64,000 nt of DNA from Limanda limanda (GCF_963576545.1 NC_083658.1:8830928-8894927), one strand, 5' to 3'; numbered from the stretch's first letter, positions 25,001-38,310 are shown. Notes: generated from the sequence alone by a model not told the origin. Made by a program: numbers and translations.

Positions 25001-28000
25001 CTCAATAAGTACAACAAGCCAGGTGTAATTTAACTTATCCAAAGTCTATCAAATATTTCTACTTTTACTTGTTAAATAATGCGTGTGTGCCAAAATGCAG
25101 ACAGTTTAAAGTAACTAGCAGCAAGTTAGGTAAGGTTAGGTAAGTAATCAAGTATAATACCTGAGTGAATATTTAGATATCTAACTTCTGACATTCACGA
25201 TAATTGGATTCCTCTATTTTGAAAATACATTCACTTAATAAGGGCACTCACATATAATTAATTATTTTCCTGATATTTCAAAATTAAGGTCTTAGATATG
25301 AAACATGACAAATGAGACATCATGCTGTAGTTAGAGTTTACACTTAAAAAACATACATTTATCCTTGATGATTTAAAGAACACAATACATCAGGTTTTAT
25401 TAGTTTGAGGTTTTTTGAGAAATAATGTATTTTCCCCATCAGGTTTGCAGTGATTGGCTCTGGACACTACAAAACATGCCACCATCGATGTTACCATGGC
25501 AATAAACACCATGTCCCTGGTTATTTCCCTTTGGAACACAAATGCATATGATAAGCACTTTAAGGGTAATATTGAGTACTTTTTCTCCAGATCAACTATG
25601 ACTTAGATTAGTTATATGTGTGTATAGGTGTTGTATAAGAATACACCATAATAAATCTATGGCTAATATGGGCCATGTTCTGCTGCAGTTCTGTCCACCC
25701 GTGTCAGCCTGAAACCACGAAACAAGACCAAATTGTATTCATCTATATCATTTTGGTGGAGTGACACGAAAAAAAGTTTAAAAAGAGGCGAAGGGAGCTT
25801 GTGTTGGAGGCAGATTGTTGTAATGAGGAGAGTCAGAGGGAGAGTTAATAGGTTGAAGAGTAAGCTCTGAATCTGAAGGAAAAGCAGCTTGAAGGGAGGG
25901 GAAGGAAGTAAATCGGAAGGGCAGCGTTTGCAATCAATGGCGTTTTTTCTTTCAGGATTCTCTGTGAGCAGGAGGTTGAGAAGGTTATGCATCACAAAGT
26001 AAAGTAGGACGGAAAAAGAAGGAGGGGGGGGAAAAAAAAACAGAAAATAGCCAAGTCAATACCCTGCAGATGCATATTGCATAGATTGAGGAGAGAAATT
26101 GGCAGCGGAGAGATACTGTCGAAGGCGTCTACTGTATGCGGACGTATTTCCTGTGCCAGCGAGAAAAAAAGACAAGGGGATGTTTTTTCATCAAGAAAAA
26201 AAAGGGAGGCAGTGAATTGGAAAGATAGTCCACAATTGGGACTGACAGATATTTCACATTTAATATTGTTGATGGAGTTAACACTGACCAGACTTCTTCA
26301 ATATCCAATTTGACCCAGCATAGCAGAAAATGTGAACACAGAGTAATTTCTCCGTTTAACCTGCACCACTTTCCGAGATTATATAAATAAATGAACACGC
26401 GACGGCCGGGGAAACATCGAGATTGACGGCTCGGCTTAATGAAAATGCAGTAAACACGGACTGGGGTTATTAAGCTGTAAATTGGTGTGGGACTGGGATC
26501 GGCTGAGTTTGGTCACCGAGCTCCCGAGTGAGACAGAGAGAAGTTGAGAGAGCAAGTTTGAGAGCGAGCGACTCTCTGGTGATTTGGGTTCAGATGAGAC
26601 AGATTGTGAAAATCCTCCTGTTACTCCAGTGAAGCACGACAGATTTCTGCACTCTGTTCGCTCACTTATTGACTTTTTATCCCCAAAAAGTCTGCATCGT
26701 TATCGTTTTTTTAACATATTAAAAGTTTCTTTTTCCACTAAAATCATTTTGTCCAATCTGAGAGACATTTTCAGAGCTTGAAAAACACAAATTCATGTTG
26801 CTTTTACTGAATTTGCAGTCAAATTACTAATTATTCAGAAAATACTTACATTTTCTTAACATACGAGGCAAAATTAAGAGTTAAAAATGATATCTGATGT
26901 TCAAACCCTTCAATATTGAATACAGCCTCTAGTTCTGCTTAAAAGCTGGCTCATTAATAGCTGATTTAAGTTGTGTAAAATAGCCCAACTTGATTTCTTC
27001 AATAACTTGCACATATACAGTACAAAATAAGTATTTTTGGATGAATTTTGTTGGATGTGGATACAGACCGACACAGAGGCGTAGAAGGAGAAGATATTTT
27101 CTGAATGAGAGAGAGACCAGAGGAAGCAGAGATACAGGGAGAGGAGGAGTAAGAAAGAGTGGTGGTGTTCCAAACAAGAGAGAGTGTTATAAACCATGGT
27201 GCATCGCTGGGAGAGGCTGGTGAAAGCCTCATCTCAGACTCAGGGGGAATTCAATATGTGGTATTACCAGAAAGTCTTCTTCTATGATTACCATTTCCCA
27301 GAGTAGCTGTCGGCCTTGAGTCCTAATGCTAACACTGTCCTAATGCTGTATATTTTATTTTTGTTCCTCTAGAGGCTGCAATTTGGGGGAAAAGGGGAAT
27401 CTCCTTAGTGAATAGCAAGGAGCAGTTGTTGAACAACCTGGTATTTCAGGTTGTGACTACCACTGCAGAACAAAAGGAAACGGGCGGGAGGAAACACGAG
27501 GACATCTGTCATTGCACGGGACAATGCACCAGTTCAACCATTCACACGCAATCACAAGCCCAGTGTGCCGGCCATCCAAGAGGGGTTTCCATTTTCTCTC
27601 CTCCGCTACTCTCCTTCCCTCAAACCCATTTAGGATTTTTATTCCTTTTTCCTGCCTGGAGGTGAAGAGTGTATGATCATCAGCCACAAGACTGAATGTC
27701 CCTCCTGGAGACAGAGCATGACGGCTGCAGGGACATCTCCGCTAACGGCTGCCAGAGGCGGCTCCTGCATGCCAAGTGGCTCTCTCCCAGGTGCACAGCG
27801 AGAGACGACACACGATGTGATGTGGAGGAGAAAGTGGGGCCAAATGTCCCAAACTGGACAGATTAGGGGCCGAGACACGTGTTTGCCCCTTTCTGGACCA
27901 TTTTTATTATGATTATGGGTTCTACTTCTACACATTTGTAACCAAAGGCCATTTTTCCCCCCAAAGCAATTCCATACTGCAATTGTGTAACTTAAAATTG

Positions 28001-28029
28001 TTCCAGTACATCCATCTAATAATTTAAAA

Positions 28030-28090
28030 TATCTGTCTGGATGGATGTGGGTCGCAGATCTCAAGAACGGTTCATCTAAGCGTCTTCAAA
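28030..28090 (+). repeat. Probable interspersed repeat fragment
   Basis: GGATGGATGTGGGTC, CAGATCTCAAGAACGG and CATCTAAGCGTCTTCAAAC resemble a common fish repeat. Boundaries not visible. Confidence 0.35.
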
Positions 28091-30754
28091 CTAAATATGT
28101 GTCTTAAGGGTTATTATTAGAGTTTACAGACACAAACAATCTAGGGCACACGTTTCTACGTTTTGGGTGATTTCTAAATGATGTCAAACAGCAATATAAG
28201 GAATCATTGTTCAATAATTGAGAAACTGTTGATAAAAACGGATAATCTTTACCTCATAAGTGTCCAGATATGAAGTGAAACTGAGGAAGTAAACTAAGAT
28301 GGCTACTGTCTCAGACTTTGAAAATCCCTGTTGCAAAGTAAAGATGCAAAGACTTGTTTTCTTTTAGATATCATGTTGCCAAAATACAGATGCTGAGTGG
28401 TTTATGGTAGAAGGAAATGATGAATTTCCTATTAAAAATGAAAACTGTGTTTTAACAGAATTATTGCAATGTATGAAAGTTTTTTATGTTTGAATTACAT
28501 TTGCAACTTTTAATTCACTACCTCATCAGTTATTTGGCTCAAACGTGCGAGTGTAGAAAACCCATCTGAAGTTTGGCCAACCCTCGGCAGAGTGCAAAGT
28601 GATTTTGCACTTCTCTCTCAGGCCCTTTCCCACGATGCACCGCTGTTTCGCTAACAAGAGAGGACAGCCAATCGAAGTGACCCGCCTTGAGCTTGCTGTT
28701 CCCCCGGTCTTGTTTTCTATTTGAAAAGCAGCCCACCCTCTCAGAGGCCATTTAGCCGGTGCAGTAATGACAGGGGCAAACACTTGCTCGATCCAAAACA
28801 GCACAAATGGATCTAGTAACAGGTTTGGAGAGGAGAGCAAAACAACACTGAAGCGCCCGCCTATATTTTTGTTTTTCTTTTTTTATGTGAGTGTGAGGTC
28901 TGCGGGGGGGAAGTGCACATAACATTTCTATTTCAACACCCAGTGTGTGTGTTCTCGCTTCAAAGCCAGGCGGTGCTGCACACTTCAAAGTCCGCTGCTC
29001 GCATTTCCCTCACACGCGAGTTCATTTGGGTGTTTGCATGTTGATCCAAATGTCCTGGAGGACTGGAGTAATGAGACAGTCCCCTGCACAACCGGCATTT
29101 GTTGTTTTTTCGTGGGCTGGATGAAAAGTACAAGACTCCAGCACGAGCGGCGGCGCCACCGACAAGCAAACACTTTTCACGGGGCAGAACCACATAATCT
29201 CAGCAGAGGGACATAAGAGGGGGGGGCTGTGTTTGTTTGCTGGTTTATATGTGTTGGTCTTTCAAATGAGAAAAGGGCTCGGCGGACCGTGCAGACACAC
29301 TCCGTCTGAGCTGCGTTCTGCGGGAGGACCGCGGAATAAATCGACAGAAGCAAAAAGGAGAGGGAAAGAATGATTTTTTTTTTTTAAAGAAGAAAACCAC
29401 AGCCCAGGGGGTATTTTCACTCGGGGTCTGTTGGGTTTCTTTGAAGCGAACCCTGGTGTGATTGCACCATTTGTGCTGTTTATTTGAACAGGTGTGAACG
29501 GATCCCCGGTGTGGACATCAACACGGAGGACGTGTGGACAGGACAAGTCTTGGTCCGCCTCCAGATCCAGTCTCTGTGGCGAGACTGGAACACTGACATC
29601 AGAGGGTCTCAGATCCTAAACTCACATTTTTATCTTGTTGTGTCTGTCCAAAAGTTCAAAACAAACAAAAAAAGTCCAATTGCCATTGATATAAAACCGA
29701 CAAATTCTGACACTTGAAAACCTTGCATCAAAGTTTTGAATTTTGCTTGATAAATTACACAATTGTTTTGTTTTCTGATATCAAAATAATTGTCTGTTAA
29801 TCAACTAATCGACTGACTCAATGTGATTTTGCACCGTTGTCTAACACTAACCCGATCCCAGTCTAATGCTACAATCCACAATCCTTTCACTGGTCGCTGT
29901 CCATGGTCCTGAACTTTCAAAATGTGACAGACACAAAACTGAGAAATCCAAAGACTACAAATAGAATAAAAATATCTCAGGGTGGAAAAAGAGGAGCCAC
30001 AAACGTCGAGGAGGCGGACGCAGATAAACTTGGAAAGGCAACAAGATACGAGGGCGGGGGACGATAGGGTTCGATGTCGGGGTCGTTTGGCTGAAAACAA
30101 AAAAATCATGTAATTTCCGCACCTGAAATAAACGTCTTGTTCGAGCTCCTGCGTGTTCTACACAGACACCGCCTGAATGTTCAGAGTATTTTCTTGTTGT
30201 AGTGAACGAGTCTGAGCCGCACAACCTCCTGCTGAGAGGCAAACACAAACTTTCGGGGGCATTTTACAGATTTCACATCTGAAAACGGCTACAACGACAG
30301 CTTTATAGCAGCTTCAATGGAATTTCACTGTAGAAAACCACTTTTAGGCAAAGTGCTTCCTTCTGGTCTCTCACATTTAAAAAGGCCAGTCAACAGTCAC
30401 GGGCGGGGGGGGCACCGCAGGAGAGGAACAGGCACCAGTTTCTCTACCGACAACAGCCTCATTTGTCCAGAAAGTACAGCGGCAATGGGGCCTGCTGCGC
30501 TCCGGGCCTTCGCTTTATCTTGACTGGAACATCTTGCTCTCTTGCCTTTGTTATCGCCAGCGCTGTCACTGTTTCCAGTGGCTTAAGCACACCGCTTAAC
30601 ACGACGACTTCCCCAATAATTCTCTGAGGGCTTTCAAAAGGCGTTCAATGCCAACTAGAAGTAGGCAAGCGAAACAGAACAGCGGGTGTGTTTTAAAAGA
30701 AAAAGGACAAAATCGCAACACACAAGGTTTGCCTTTATCGTGCTTTTTTCTTAC

Positions 30755-30929
30755 CTGTAATATCAGGCTTCTGTGGCATGAAGAACTGATAGAAGGTCGG
30801 CTCCGACAGGCCCTTGACATTGCGCGCCGTGATTTCCACTTCGTATCTCGTGTTCCACTGCAGCGGCTGGAGCATCGCGAAGTCGTTGGCTCCGGGAACG
30901 AGCTTGGTCATCCACTGCTCCTCCTTATC
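30755..30929 (-). CDS. ncam2: ncam2 exon, second half of fibronectin III-2
   Basis: 175-bp exon, CGTCAG acceptor and GTAAGA donor. It encodes DKEEQWMTKLVPGANDFAML, then QPLQWNTRYEVEITARNVKG, then LSEPTFYQFFMPQKPDIT, plus one base. DKE.QW, L..LQW...YEV.ITA.N and SEPT.Y.F.MP.KP.I follow NCAM2 closely. This is the last extracellular exon shared by membrane-spanning and GPI-linked NCAM2 forms. A GPI-specific alternative exon would have to lie between here and 17009; I did not identify one. Confidence 0.95.
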
Positions 30930-31798
30930 CTGACGGGAGGGAAGAGAGGAGCGTGGAGTTAAAAAAGAACAAAAAGAGAAAGTGAAAGATGGTCTGCTGA
31001 GTGAAATGTAGAGCACTGATTAAATTTGTACAGATAGAGTGTGTGGTTTCTAATCTGGGGGTTGTGAAAGTTACTATAATCAGAAATTTTGTCACAGAGT
31101 CTCCTGTGGAGGTGAAAACACTAATCCTTTGTTTTTCATCAAGTTCACATAAATTCTCTGATACGTTTTCCATTCCTTTGTGTCTTTTTTCCTCCTCCTT
31201 TTAACATCAACCTTCCATTTCCTCCTTCCTCCCACCTCGTCTTGACGCCCAATCACAAACAAAGGATTGGAAAGAAAGGCTGAGAGCTGCACTTAACATT
31301 CTTTCCTACTTGGCACCTTGCGATCGCTGCGTTTGAGTGCAAACCGAGCTTTTATAACAGTCAAGGTCCGGAGCGTAAATGCAAGTAACATTTGTGTGGA
31401 TTGTCAGGGAGCTAGGATGGAGTCGTTTTTTTCAGGGTTCAACCGACTGCGCCCCGGCCATGAAGGGGTGGTGTGCTCCCGATGCCAAACCAGGCCGTGA
31501 GATTACTGGGCTGTGAAGCAAACACCTTTGTTCCCGTGCGTTGGCATTCAAAAAGCCGAGACTCCCTGACCCTCCCCACCCCTTCTCCGCGGCGTGTTTT
31601 CATCTGCGGCGGTATTATTTTAAATCGCTGTCACTTCCTCAACAAGACAGACAAAATGCCTGCTTGGACACATTAGCATCGGGGAGATGGGAGATTTGGA
31701 CGAGCTGAAATCCACTTAGTCCTGTGGAGGGTTCTTGTGCGAGTGCCATCTATTCTGCCTCGCCTTATCTCGTGAGTTTAAGCTGCATTTTGCTTTTT

Positions 31799-31800
<2 letters not shown>

Positions 31801-31834
<34 letters not shown>
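31801..31834. repeat. CA microsatellite
   Basis: About 16 CA units followed by seven A. Confidence 0.95.
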
Positions 31835-31838
<4 letters not shown>

Positions 31839-32010
31839 AAGCCCCGGACTACTTAAACGGATGAGTGAATTCAGACAGTGTATGTGTACTCTCATTTAAA
31901 ACATGAATTGTGAGGATTGAAAAATAGGGATTCTCGAGCAGAACATTATACATTTTTGCCGCCAACGCACCCACTCAACTCAATCAATGGGAGCCTATCA
32001 AACCCGTGAG

Positions 32011-32161
<151 letters not shown>

Positions 32162-33228
32162 GGGAGAACATTGGATTTTCCATTGTCACATCCTGACTTT
32201 CTGTTGTGTTAAACAAAAGCCAAAACCAAGTGCTGGTTTTATTCATTCTCCAAAATTGAATTCTCCTTTTTATCCTTGACATCATTTTGATTTAATTTTC
32301 AACATCTTTATAAATATCAATTCTTTTAAAAAGGTCAAAAAATATAAATACATATATTAGTGGCACATACATTTGTGAATTTTTTTGAACACTTACTATT
32401 TCCTAAAGCAGCTTGGAACTGCAGTTACGAGCAAACATGGACTTCGGTCAATTAGTGTTTTTTGCTTGGGCAGGTACGATAGCACCGATAAGACCCGGTC
32501 ACATTGTATAAATGCTAATGAAAGGCGCTTCAGTGCTTCCTTTTCTTATCTCCTTCAGCGTACAATCACATGCAAAAGCAAACGAGATACAATTCCTTGC
32601 AAAGCATCTGCCGCCTTCCGCTGAATGATAATGTCGTTTAGAGTCAGTGCAGTCGCATCCTCTCAGCACTGGGGCTGGTTTCCTGCTCCCTTATGAGTTC
32701 TCCTTCTGTCAAGAATTAGGGAGGACTCAAGTGCTTAGGAAAGGACATAGGGAGTAAATCTTTTGACTATTGGACTGTAATTTTTTCGGGGGGTATTTCT
32801 TCTGCTGCGTATTAATATAGATAAAGAGAATGAGAGTAGTAATAAGCATAGTTTATTGTTAGTTTCTGTCATTTCTTATGGTTTGAGAAGAAATAGATTG
32901 AAGTATAGATTATTGCATGTTATTATTTTGCTTCTTGAAACTTTTTTCTTTCCCCATCTTTTCCCTTTCTTGCCTTTGAGTCATTAGCTCCATCAAGGAG
33001 AGAGGAACCTGTAACTACCACTAATGTGTAGCTAAGGTAATGTGGATTCAGAAGGGGAATCCACAGTTTGTGTGTATCTTTAATAATTTGTCCACATGAA
33101 CTTGACAGCTGTGGTGCGGATCCGGACCCGTCAGACCGGGTGTTGTTTTGATGGGGTTGTTGGGAAGTAAGAACTCTTCTGCGTGCTATTCCAGTTCAGA
33201 CCCATTTGCCGACGCCACGTTTACTCAC

Positions 33229-33350
33229 CGTCTTGTACTTGACGATATACTCCACGATGGGCATCCCTCCGTCGTCCTGCTTCACCAGCCCCAGCCGGTA
33301 GGCCTTGCCCATTCCCCTCTGCCCGTGGACCGCCGGCGGACTCGGTTCCC
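33229..33350 (-). CDS. ncam2: ncam2 exon, first half of fibronectin III-2
   Basis: 122-bp exon, CTCAG acceptor and GTGAGT donor. It completes R and reads EPSPPAVHGQRGMGKAYRLG, then LVKQDDGGMPIVEYIVKYKT. EPSPP..HGQ and KQDDGG.PI.EYIVKY match the second FN3 domain of NCAM2. Ends phase 0 and is followed by 30929-30755. Confidence 0.95.
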
Positions 33351-34194
33351 CTGAGAGAAAAACCGATGTTTATATAAGCAGGTGGGAAGGTGAGATATGA
33401 AATATGGACGCAGCACAACGACAGAGATGGTTTTAAGCTGAATTAAATTCATATTACAAGGCAACTCCCACTGTCTGGACTATAACTATTGTTGACTGGA
33501 GGCTCTTATTATTCCCTGTATTTTACTAATTGGGTCTTTTTTTGAGCATTCATCCTCTGCAGCTGCATATAATATCCACCGGTGGAAACACAGTTTCTAC
33601 GGCTTTGCCTGGATTTACTGCAACCCAGCGGTGCCAGATTGCCAGGATAAATAAAACGCTCATCATAAAACCCTGGCAGTGAATAATTTTTTTCAAAGCT
33701 GCAGTTTTATATCAAGACACAAATTTGACAGGCACAATAATTTGGATTCATATCTACTGAAATATGAGGCTGTAACCATCTCACATATAAACGTGCTGGA
33801 GTTTCACAGCACGGGAAATAGGCCTCATTTTACCAAGATGTCGATGCGTAAAAAAGATTCTGCAGGATATTTGTAAATATATTTCTGATCTTTTAATTAA
33901 AAATGTGATTCCATAGCTTTCCATAGTGTTCACTGTCTAACGCTAGAATAGGTTACATTGTTTTTCATCTATCTACAGCACATAATCATTGGTTAACTCC
34001 TGAAATGTGCAAATAATTTACAATTAATTCAATCTAACTGCTACAAACCCATTGCAGTAGAGTAATTATGACTGTATTTCATGGGCTACTGGCCTTTAGG
34101 ACAGATTTGATCGGATCCCGAGGAGATGAGAGGCTCTTATTTTGTAGGTGTTTCACTCAGTGGGCTGCAGGGAAGAGGAGGGAGTCAGACTTAC
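33351..34194 (-). other. ncam2: ncam2 intron between FN3-1 and FN3-2
   Basis: 844 bp, AT-rich, nothing else recognised. Confidence 0.8.
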
Positions 34195-34314
34195 GGATGG
34201 GCAGAGTCTGGAAGGTCTCCGTGTGGCTGAACTCTCCCTGACCTTTGCCGTTGACGGCCGCCACTCGGACCTCGTACGTGGTGTTGGGCTCCAGCACCGT
34301 CAGCACCACTGTCG
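34195..34314 (-). CDS. ncam2: ncam2 exon, second half of fibronectin III-1
   Basis: 120-bp exon, CTCCAG acceptor and GTAAGT donor. It completes T and encodes TVVLTVLEPNTTYEVRVAAV, then NGKGQGEFSHTETFQTLPI. LEPNTTYE.RVAAVNGKGQG is nearly identical to NCAM2 FN3-1 and contains the conserved FN3 tyrosine and an NTT sequon. A second acceptor 6 bp downstream (start at 34308) would give M in place of TTV in frame; the upstream site agrees in length with the mammalian protein. Leaves C for the following arginine codon. Confidence 0.95.
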
Positions 34315-36725
34315 CTGGAGAAGAGACACGGCCAGAGTTCAAGTCACCTGGAAATATGCTGCTGCCATCAATCATGTAGCAATGGAAGCAAATTATTAAA
34401 TGAGAGGGTTTCGTTATGGTCTGGGCCAGAAAGCAAGTGTTTTTACCCCCAGTGGATCAGTTGGAAATTATTTTACATATTACATATTGAGCATTCATCA
34501 GTCAAAAAAATGCACAAAACCTCCACAACTATTATAAAAGAATAATGCAGGATAATATTTCCTTTCAAAGTTTTGCTTTACAATAGAAAGCGATCCAAAC
34601 AAAAAAGAAAATGCACACGAGATGATTCTGATAAGATCACTGTGTATTATACTGAATATTAGATCAATAGCAACATGGAAATACAGGTATAATACTCAAA
34701 ATTCCTCCTGAAAACTAAATTGATTATTGAAGAACACAGAAAAATCGAATCACCAGACCACATTACAGATTCCTATTTAAATTGTAAAGTCGTTAGAGTC
34801 TATTTACATAACCTTCACTATCAGGAGGAGCCGGGCAGAGTCTCGGCGGCATAATGAGCCTGAGTGAAAGTTGTTGTTTTTGTCAGTTCCGCACAAATTA
34901 AATACTTGGACGGTAATAGGTGCTTGTGCAGTTCTTTAGTCCCACAACTGAAAAACAAATACCGCAATTTGCCAGCGTGCTAGGTTACTTTCCAGGCTAT
35001 AAGTAGGCATTTCAATTTGGGCAAAAGCATTCAAACCAAATGAGTCCCTGCATCTCATTATATTGAATTACTTTCTGCTGAGGGTATCTGAAGTGGCTCG
35101 TATGATTATATGACGGCCCTCGACTGCTTGGTAATTAGTCTGGCTCATGGTTTTCATATTTTAGTCTTAATCTTAAATAAAAAACACATATAACTAAATT
35201 ACACGTATAATTAAAGTTTATTTTCTTCTTTCCCCGATGTTTCCTTCCCTTTGTTTTCAACATGCACCTCATTCTCCTTCGATATGTGAAGTATATTTCT
35301 AATTTATACTCTTAGTGCTACTGTAGCTGCTTGTTAGTATTCACCTCACCGCCACCGCCATATTGTAATCGACTCTGAAATGAGGGATATTAGCGATAAG
35401 CCCCTCAGGTTTGTCAGACCTGCTTATCACCCGAGCATTCATCCTCTGGCTTCCCTTTTCCTTCCATCCATCCTTCGCTTAATGGTGTAGTTTTTCCACC
35501 AGCAGGCTCAGAAAAAACAATTTGGAGTCGTAAAAGAATAACAAGAAGAGGAGGAGGAAGAGGAGGAGAAGGAGGAGGAAGAGGGGTGTGCGCCTTCCAA
35601 ATTCTGGTTTAAACCAGACACGTGAGGAGCATGTAACGTCACGAAAATGGAATATGCAATGCATCCAATTTTTTATTATTTGTATTTCTTTAATAGGTTT
35701 ATGACAAGTTCCGATCACTCACGGGTCCTTGAACTGATCATTACGTACTTAAATAGCATAGAGCATAAAGAATGATGGGTATTTATACTTATACTTTTTA
35801 CACGCTCTTCAATAAGCGCTGCCATGCAAAAAACATTTACCACAAATTGTGATGTTGAACAAGACAGAGGGCACATTGCCTACATTTTTGAAAATCAACC
35901 CCCTTAGCTATAATGATATGATAAAGAGAAGCTATTTTCTGAGCAATTTCACCTTTTATAACGTTTTTCAGTCCTACTTTTTCCAGCTAAAGATCTGAAA
36001 AAACGATTAGATTTTCAAGCCTCACAGAGCTGAGTGGAAGTCAGTGGGGAAGGTGTGAAACACGAGACTCATACCATCAGTTCAAGAAAATGAACATATA
36101 TTTAGGGACCAGTGGACTGTTAACATCTAATAAGGTCTCTGACAGTGACTTATATTTGATACCATGATGTGAGTTTATGTTCCGTGGGGCAGAAAGTAGG
36201 TAATATATCTCTCCATCCCTGCTACTGACCACTGCTTTTAACCACCTCTTCGCTTTAGGGTCAATTAGACGCCATTTTATCGTTAAGGTCTCTTAATAAA
36301 TGACCCACATCATTTTATTTCTCCGGATTTAATGGCTGTCCCTAATTTAAAAGGGGGACGTCCGGATAAACATTAAATCATGATCGGGATACAGGTGGAA
36401 TATTTGGGTCATCAAACTGTCTTCTTCAAATTCCCCGCCATCTGTCTCTCTCGTCTCCCTTCACGCCGTCCAATCAGAAGCCCTTCATGGGACCCCTGAC
36501 CCAGAGGATAAAAGGTGCTGGTACATGTAAGGATAACAGCAGGGTTTTGTTATGATAGCGAACCATAGGGGAATTGGTTTTGCCCGTGAAATGAGCTGAG
36601 CAACACGTGAGAGCTTCTTATCGATCTGACCTCTGCGGTTCAAACAGAGCTGGAAACAGACAGCTGCTCTTTATTCACATCGAGATTATCCCTTTACGTT
36701 AAGGGGAAACCTAAATGCCACTCAC
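34315..36725 (-). other. ncam2: ncam2 intron inside FN3-1
   Basis: 2.4 kb, AT-rich. Contains a GAGGAG-rich purine tract at about 35547-35585 and, next to the donor, the first copy of the 315-bp direct repeat. Confidence 0.8.
36395..36709. repeat. Direct repeat copy 1 (315 bp)
   Basis: Near-identical to 38571-38880. It differs by a 5-bp insertion (AGCCC) and a handful of substitutions. From GATAAAAGGTGCTGG to the CCCTTTAC near its end the copies agree base for base as far as I can align by eye. Copy 1 ends 17 bases from the FN3-1 exon donor. Confidence 0.97.
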
Positions 36726-36899
36726 TCTGAACACTGTGCGACTTGAGGTCCCTCCACTCCTGCGAGCCCGTCTCCTTGTACTGCACCAGGTAGTAGCTGA
36801 TGGGCACGCCGCCGTGCGAGTCGGGCTTCATGAAGGTGACGGTGGCCAGCCGCTGGGAGACGGCCGAGAGGCGCACGGAGTACGGATTCGATGGCACGT
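36726..36899 (-). CDS. ncam2: ncam2 exon, first half of fibronectin III-1
   Basis: 174-bp exon, TTTCAG acceptor and GTGAGT donor. It completes D and reads VPSNPYSVRLSAVSQRLATV, then TFMKPDSHGGVPISYYLVQY, then KETGSQEWRDLKSHSVQ. PxSxPY and the DSHGGVPI..Y.V.Y pattern are the A-B-C strands of the first membrane-proximal FN3 domain of NCAM2. FN3 domains of NCAMs act as spacers and interact with FGF receptors (established for NCAM1, less so for NCAM2). The donor side abuts one copy of a 315-bp direct repeat that begins 17 bases into the intron. Confidence 0.95.
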
Positions 36900-37913
36900 C
36901 TGAAATGACAAGAGGGGGTGACGTGTGTTTTTCACGTTGAATTATTCACACTTGTTGATTGTGGGTTCGCTCGCTCCATTTCCAGATCTGAAAATCACAA
37001 AACTAGCACTGTAATAAACTGCGATACAACTCAGTGTATTTTTTAAAACAAAGTTTGAGTTACTGCAGCGGACAGAACTTCCTGTGCCTCCCACCTATTA
37101 CATCACTGTCGTCGCCGTAATCAAACTAAAGACAGACATTATTGCTGTAATAACTCTCGGCCCTGAAGGCAATTTAACACACAGTTAGAAAAATTCATTT
37201 TGAGGTGAGGAGGTACATCACTCAGCCGCATCTCTCACGCGTCCTTGGAGCTTTTCACCGCTAAACCAACATGTTAACTACTTTTTTTCTTTTCTTTCAG
37301 AGCATATTGTGTGTTGTTCGCACATTTGCTTGTGGCCTCATTTAAAAGGTGACGGGTGCTCAACTTCCTCCTGAGATCTTTACCCTGCACTTCTCTGTTA
37401 TTGGTTCAAACTTCAACAGCGGCATGAGTGTGTGTATGTGCGTTTCCCTCTGTGTGTGTGTGTGTGTGCAGAATTGAAAGAGTCAGAACAACTTCCTGAA
37501 CACATTGTTTTCTGCAAGACAACATATTAGGTCAGCTTTTTGCTCACCACTTTTCTCCCTAGCCAGAGCAATTCAATCTGCACTAAAGATAATTGGACCG
37601 CACTATTGTGTATTAGCCCGCGCTACCGTAAATTAGGGGGCTCCTTCAGAAAATAGCGAGGGGTATGGTAAATCAGCTGGCACTATTTCAGATTAGGCTA
37701 GCCTGAATAGGGGCGGCGAGTTGTAGTGACATTTATCTTCCACGAGAATTGCAAATAAGGCTATTACCGTTAGTAGAGAGGTGGAGGGTTACAAAGTAGT
37801 CGGTAGTAGTTAGAGTTACTGTGTTTCTAAAAGTCTGGGGTCCCTGACTGTGCACAATCTTGGGAGGGGGGGGGGGTCACACGGCACAACCGCGGCCAGC
37901 TCTGCAGACCCAC
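36900..37913 (-). other. ncam2: ncam2 intron between Ig5 and FN3-1
   Basis: 1.0 kb, with a short TG run at about 37450-37468 and an 11-base G run (37866-37876). Nothing else recognised. Confidence 0.8.
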
Positions 37914-38010
37914 CTGCCTGCGCCAGGATGAACTCCTGGTATCGAACTCCAATGTTGTTCCTGGCCGTGCAGTTGTAGCGGCCAAAGTCCCTGTCGGACA
38001 TCGGAGTCAC
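37914..38010 (-). CDS. ncam2: ncam2 exon, second half of Ig5
   Basis: 97-bp exon, TTCCAG acceptor and GTGGGT donor, encoding 32 residues: [20 protein letters not shown], then [12 protein letters not shown]. It holds the second Ig5 cysteine in YNCTA, which is also an N-glycan sequon, and the closing strand EFILA seen in NCAM2. It leaves one base (G) that forms the aspartate codon with the next exon. An 11-base C run (sense strand) starts 37 bases past the donor. Confidence 0.95.
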
Positions 38011-38106
38011 CTGGAACCAGAAAATAAGAAATTACATAAAAAATCATTTAATGAATTCCAAAAATACAACCTACAGCAAACAGTTGTATTTGTCAAGGCG
38101 TAGAGA

Positions 38107-38310
38107 TACCATCCATCTACCGCTTATACATTAATCGTTGCAGGGAGCTGGACCTAATTCCAGCTGAAGGAGGGGAAGACCCTGAACAGTTCACCAGCAC
38201 ATCCCAGGAGAAACATACGGAAACAAACAACCGTTCACACTGAGCCTTCAATCGATCGAAGCCCAATCGGCATGTTTTTGAAATGCGGGAGAGAAGCCAG
38301 ACATCACCGT
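38107..38310 (+). repeat. Degenerate teleost interspersed repeat
   Basis: CATCCATCTACCGCTTATAC, then GCAGGGAGCTGGACC, AATTCCAGCTGAAG, ACAAACAACCGTTCACACTG and GGCATGTTTTTGAAATGCGG follow, in order, a very abundant fish repeat consensus. Element class not assigned. Confidence 0.65.

Larger units (their letters stand above)
17010..30754 (-). other. ncam2: ncam2 intron between FN3-2 and the transmembrane exon
   Basis: 13.7 kb, the largest intron seen. Contains a SINE-like copy (18905-19060), G runs near 20540 and 22741, a short CATC tract near 20795-20812 and a probable fish repeat near 28030-28090. In mammals a GPI-anchor exon occupies this interval; I saw no convincing candidate, although short divergent exons are easy to miss by eye. 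Confidence 0.7.

Noticed and set aside
17010..30754. GPI-anchor alternative exon of NCAM2
   Set aside because: Expected from mammalian biology, but no hydrophobic C-terminal coding exon with a proper acceptor could be supported by eye.
30800..30830. Walker A-like nucleotide-binding motif in FN3-2
   Set aside because: NCAM1 has such a motif here. This sequence reads ARNVKGLSEP and lacks the GK[ST] core.
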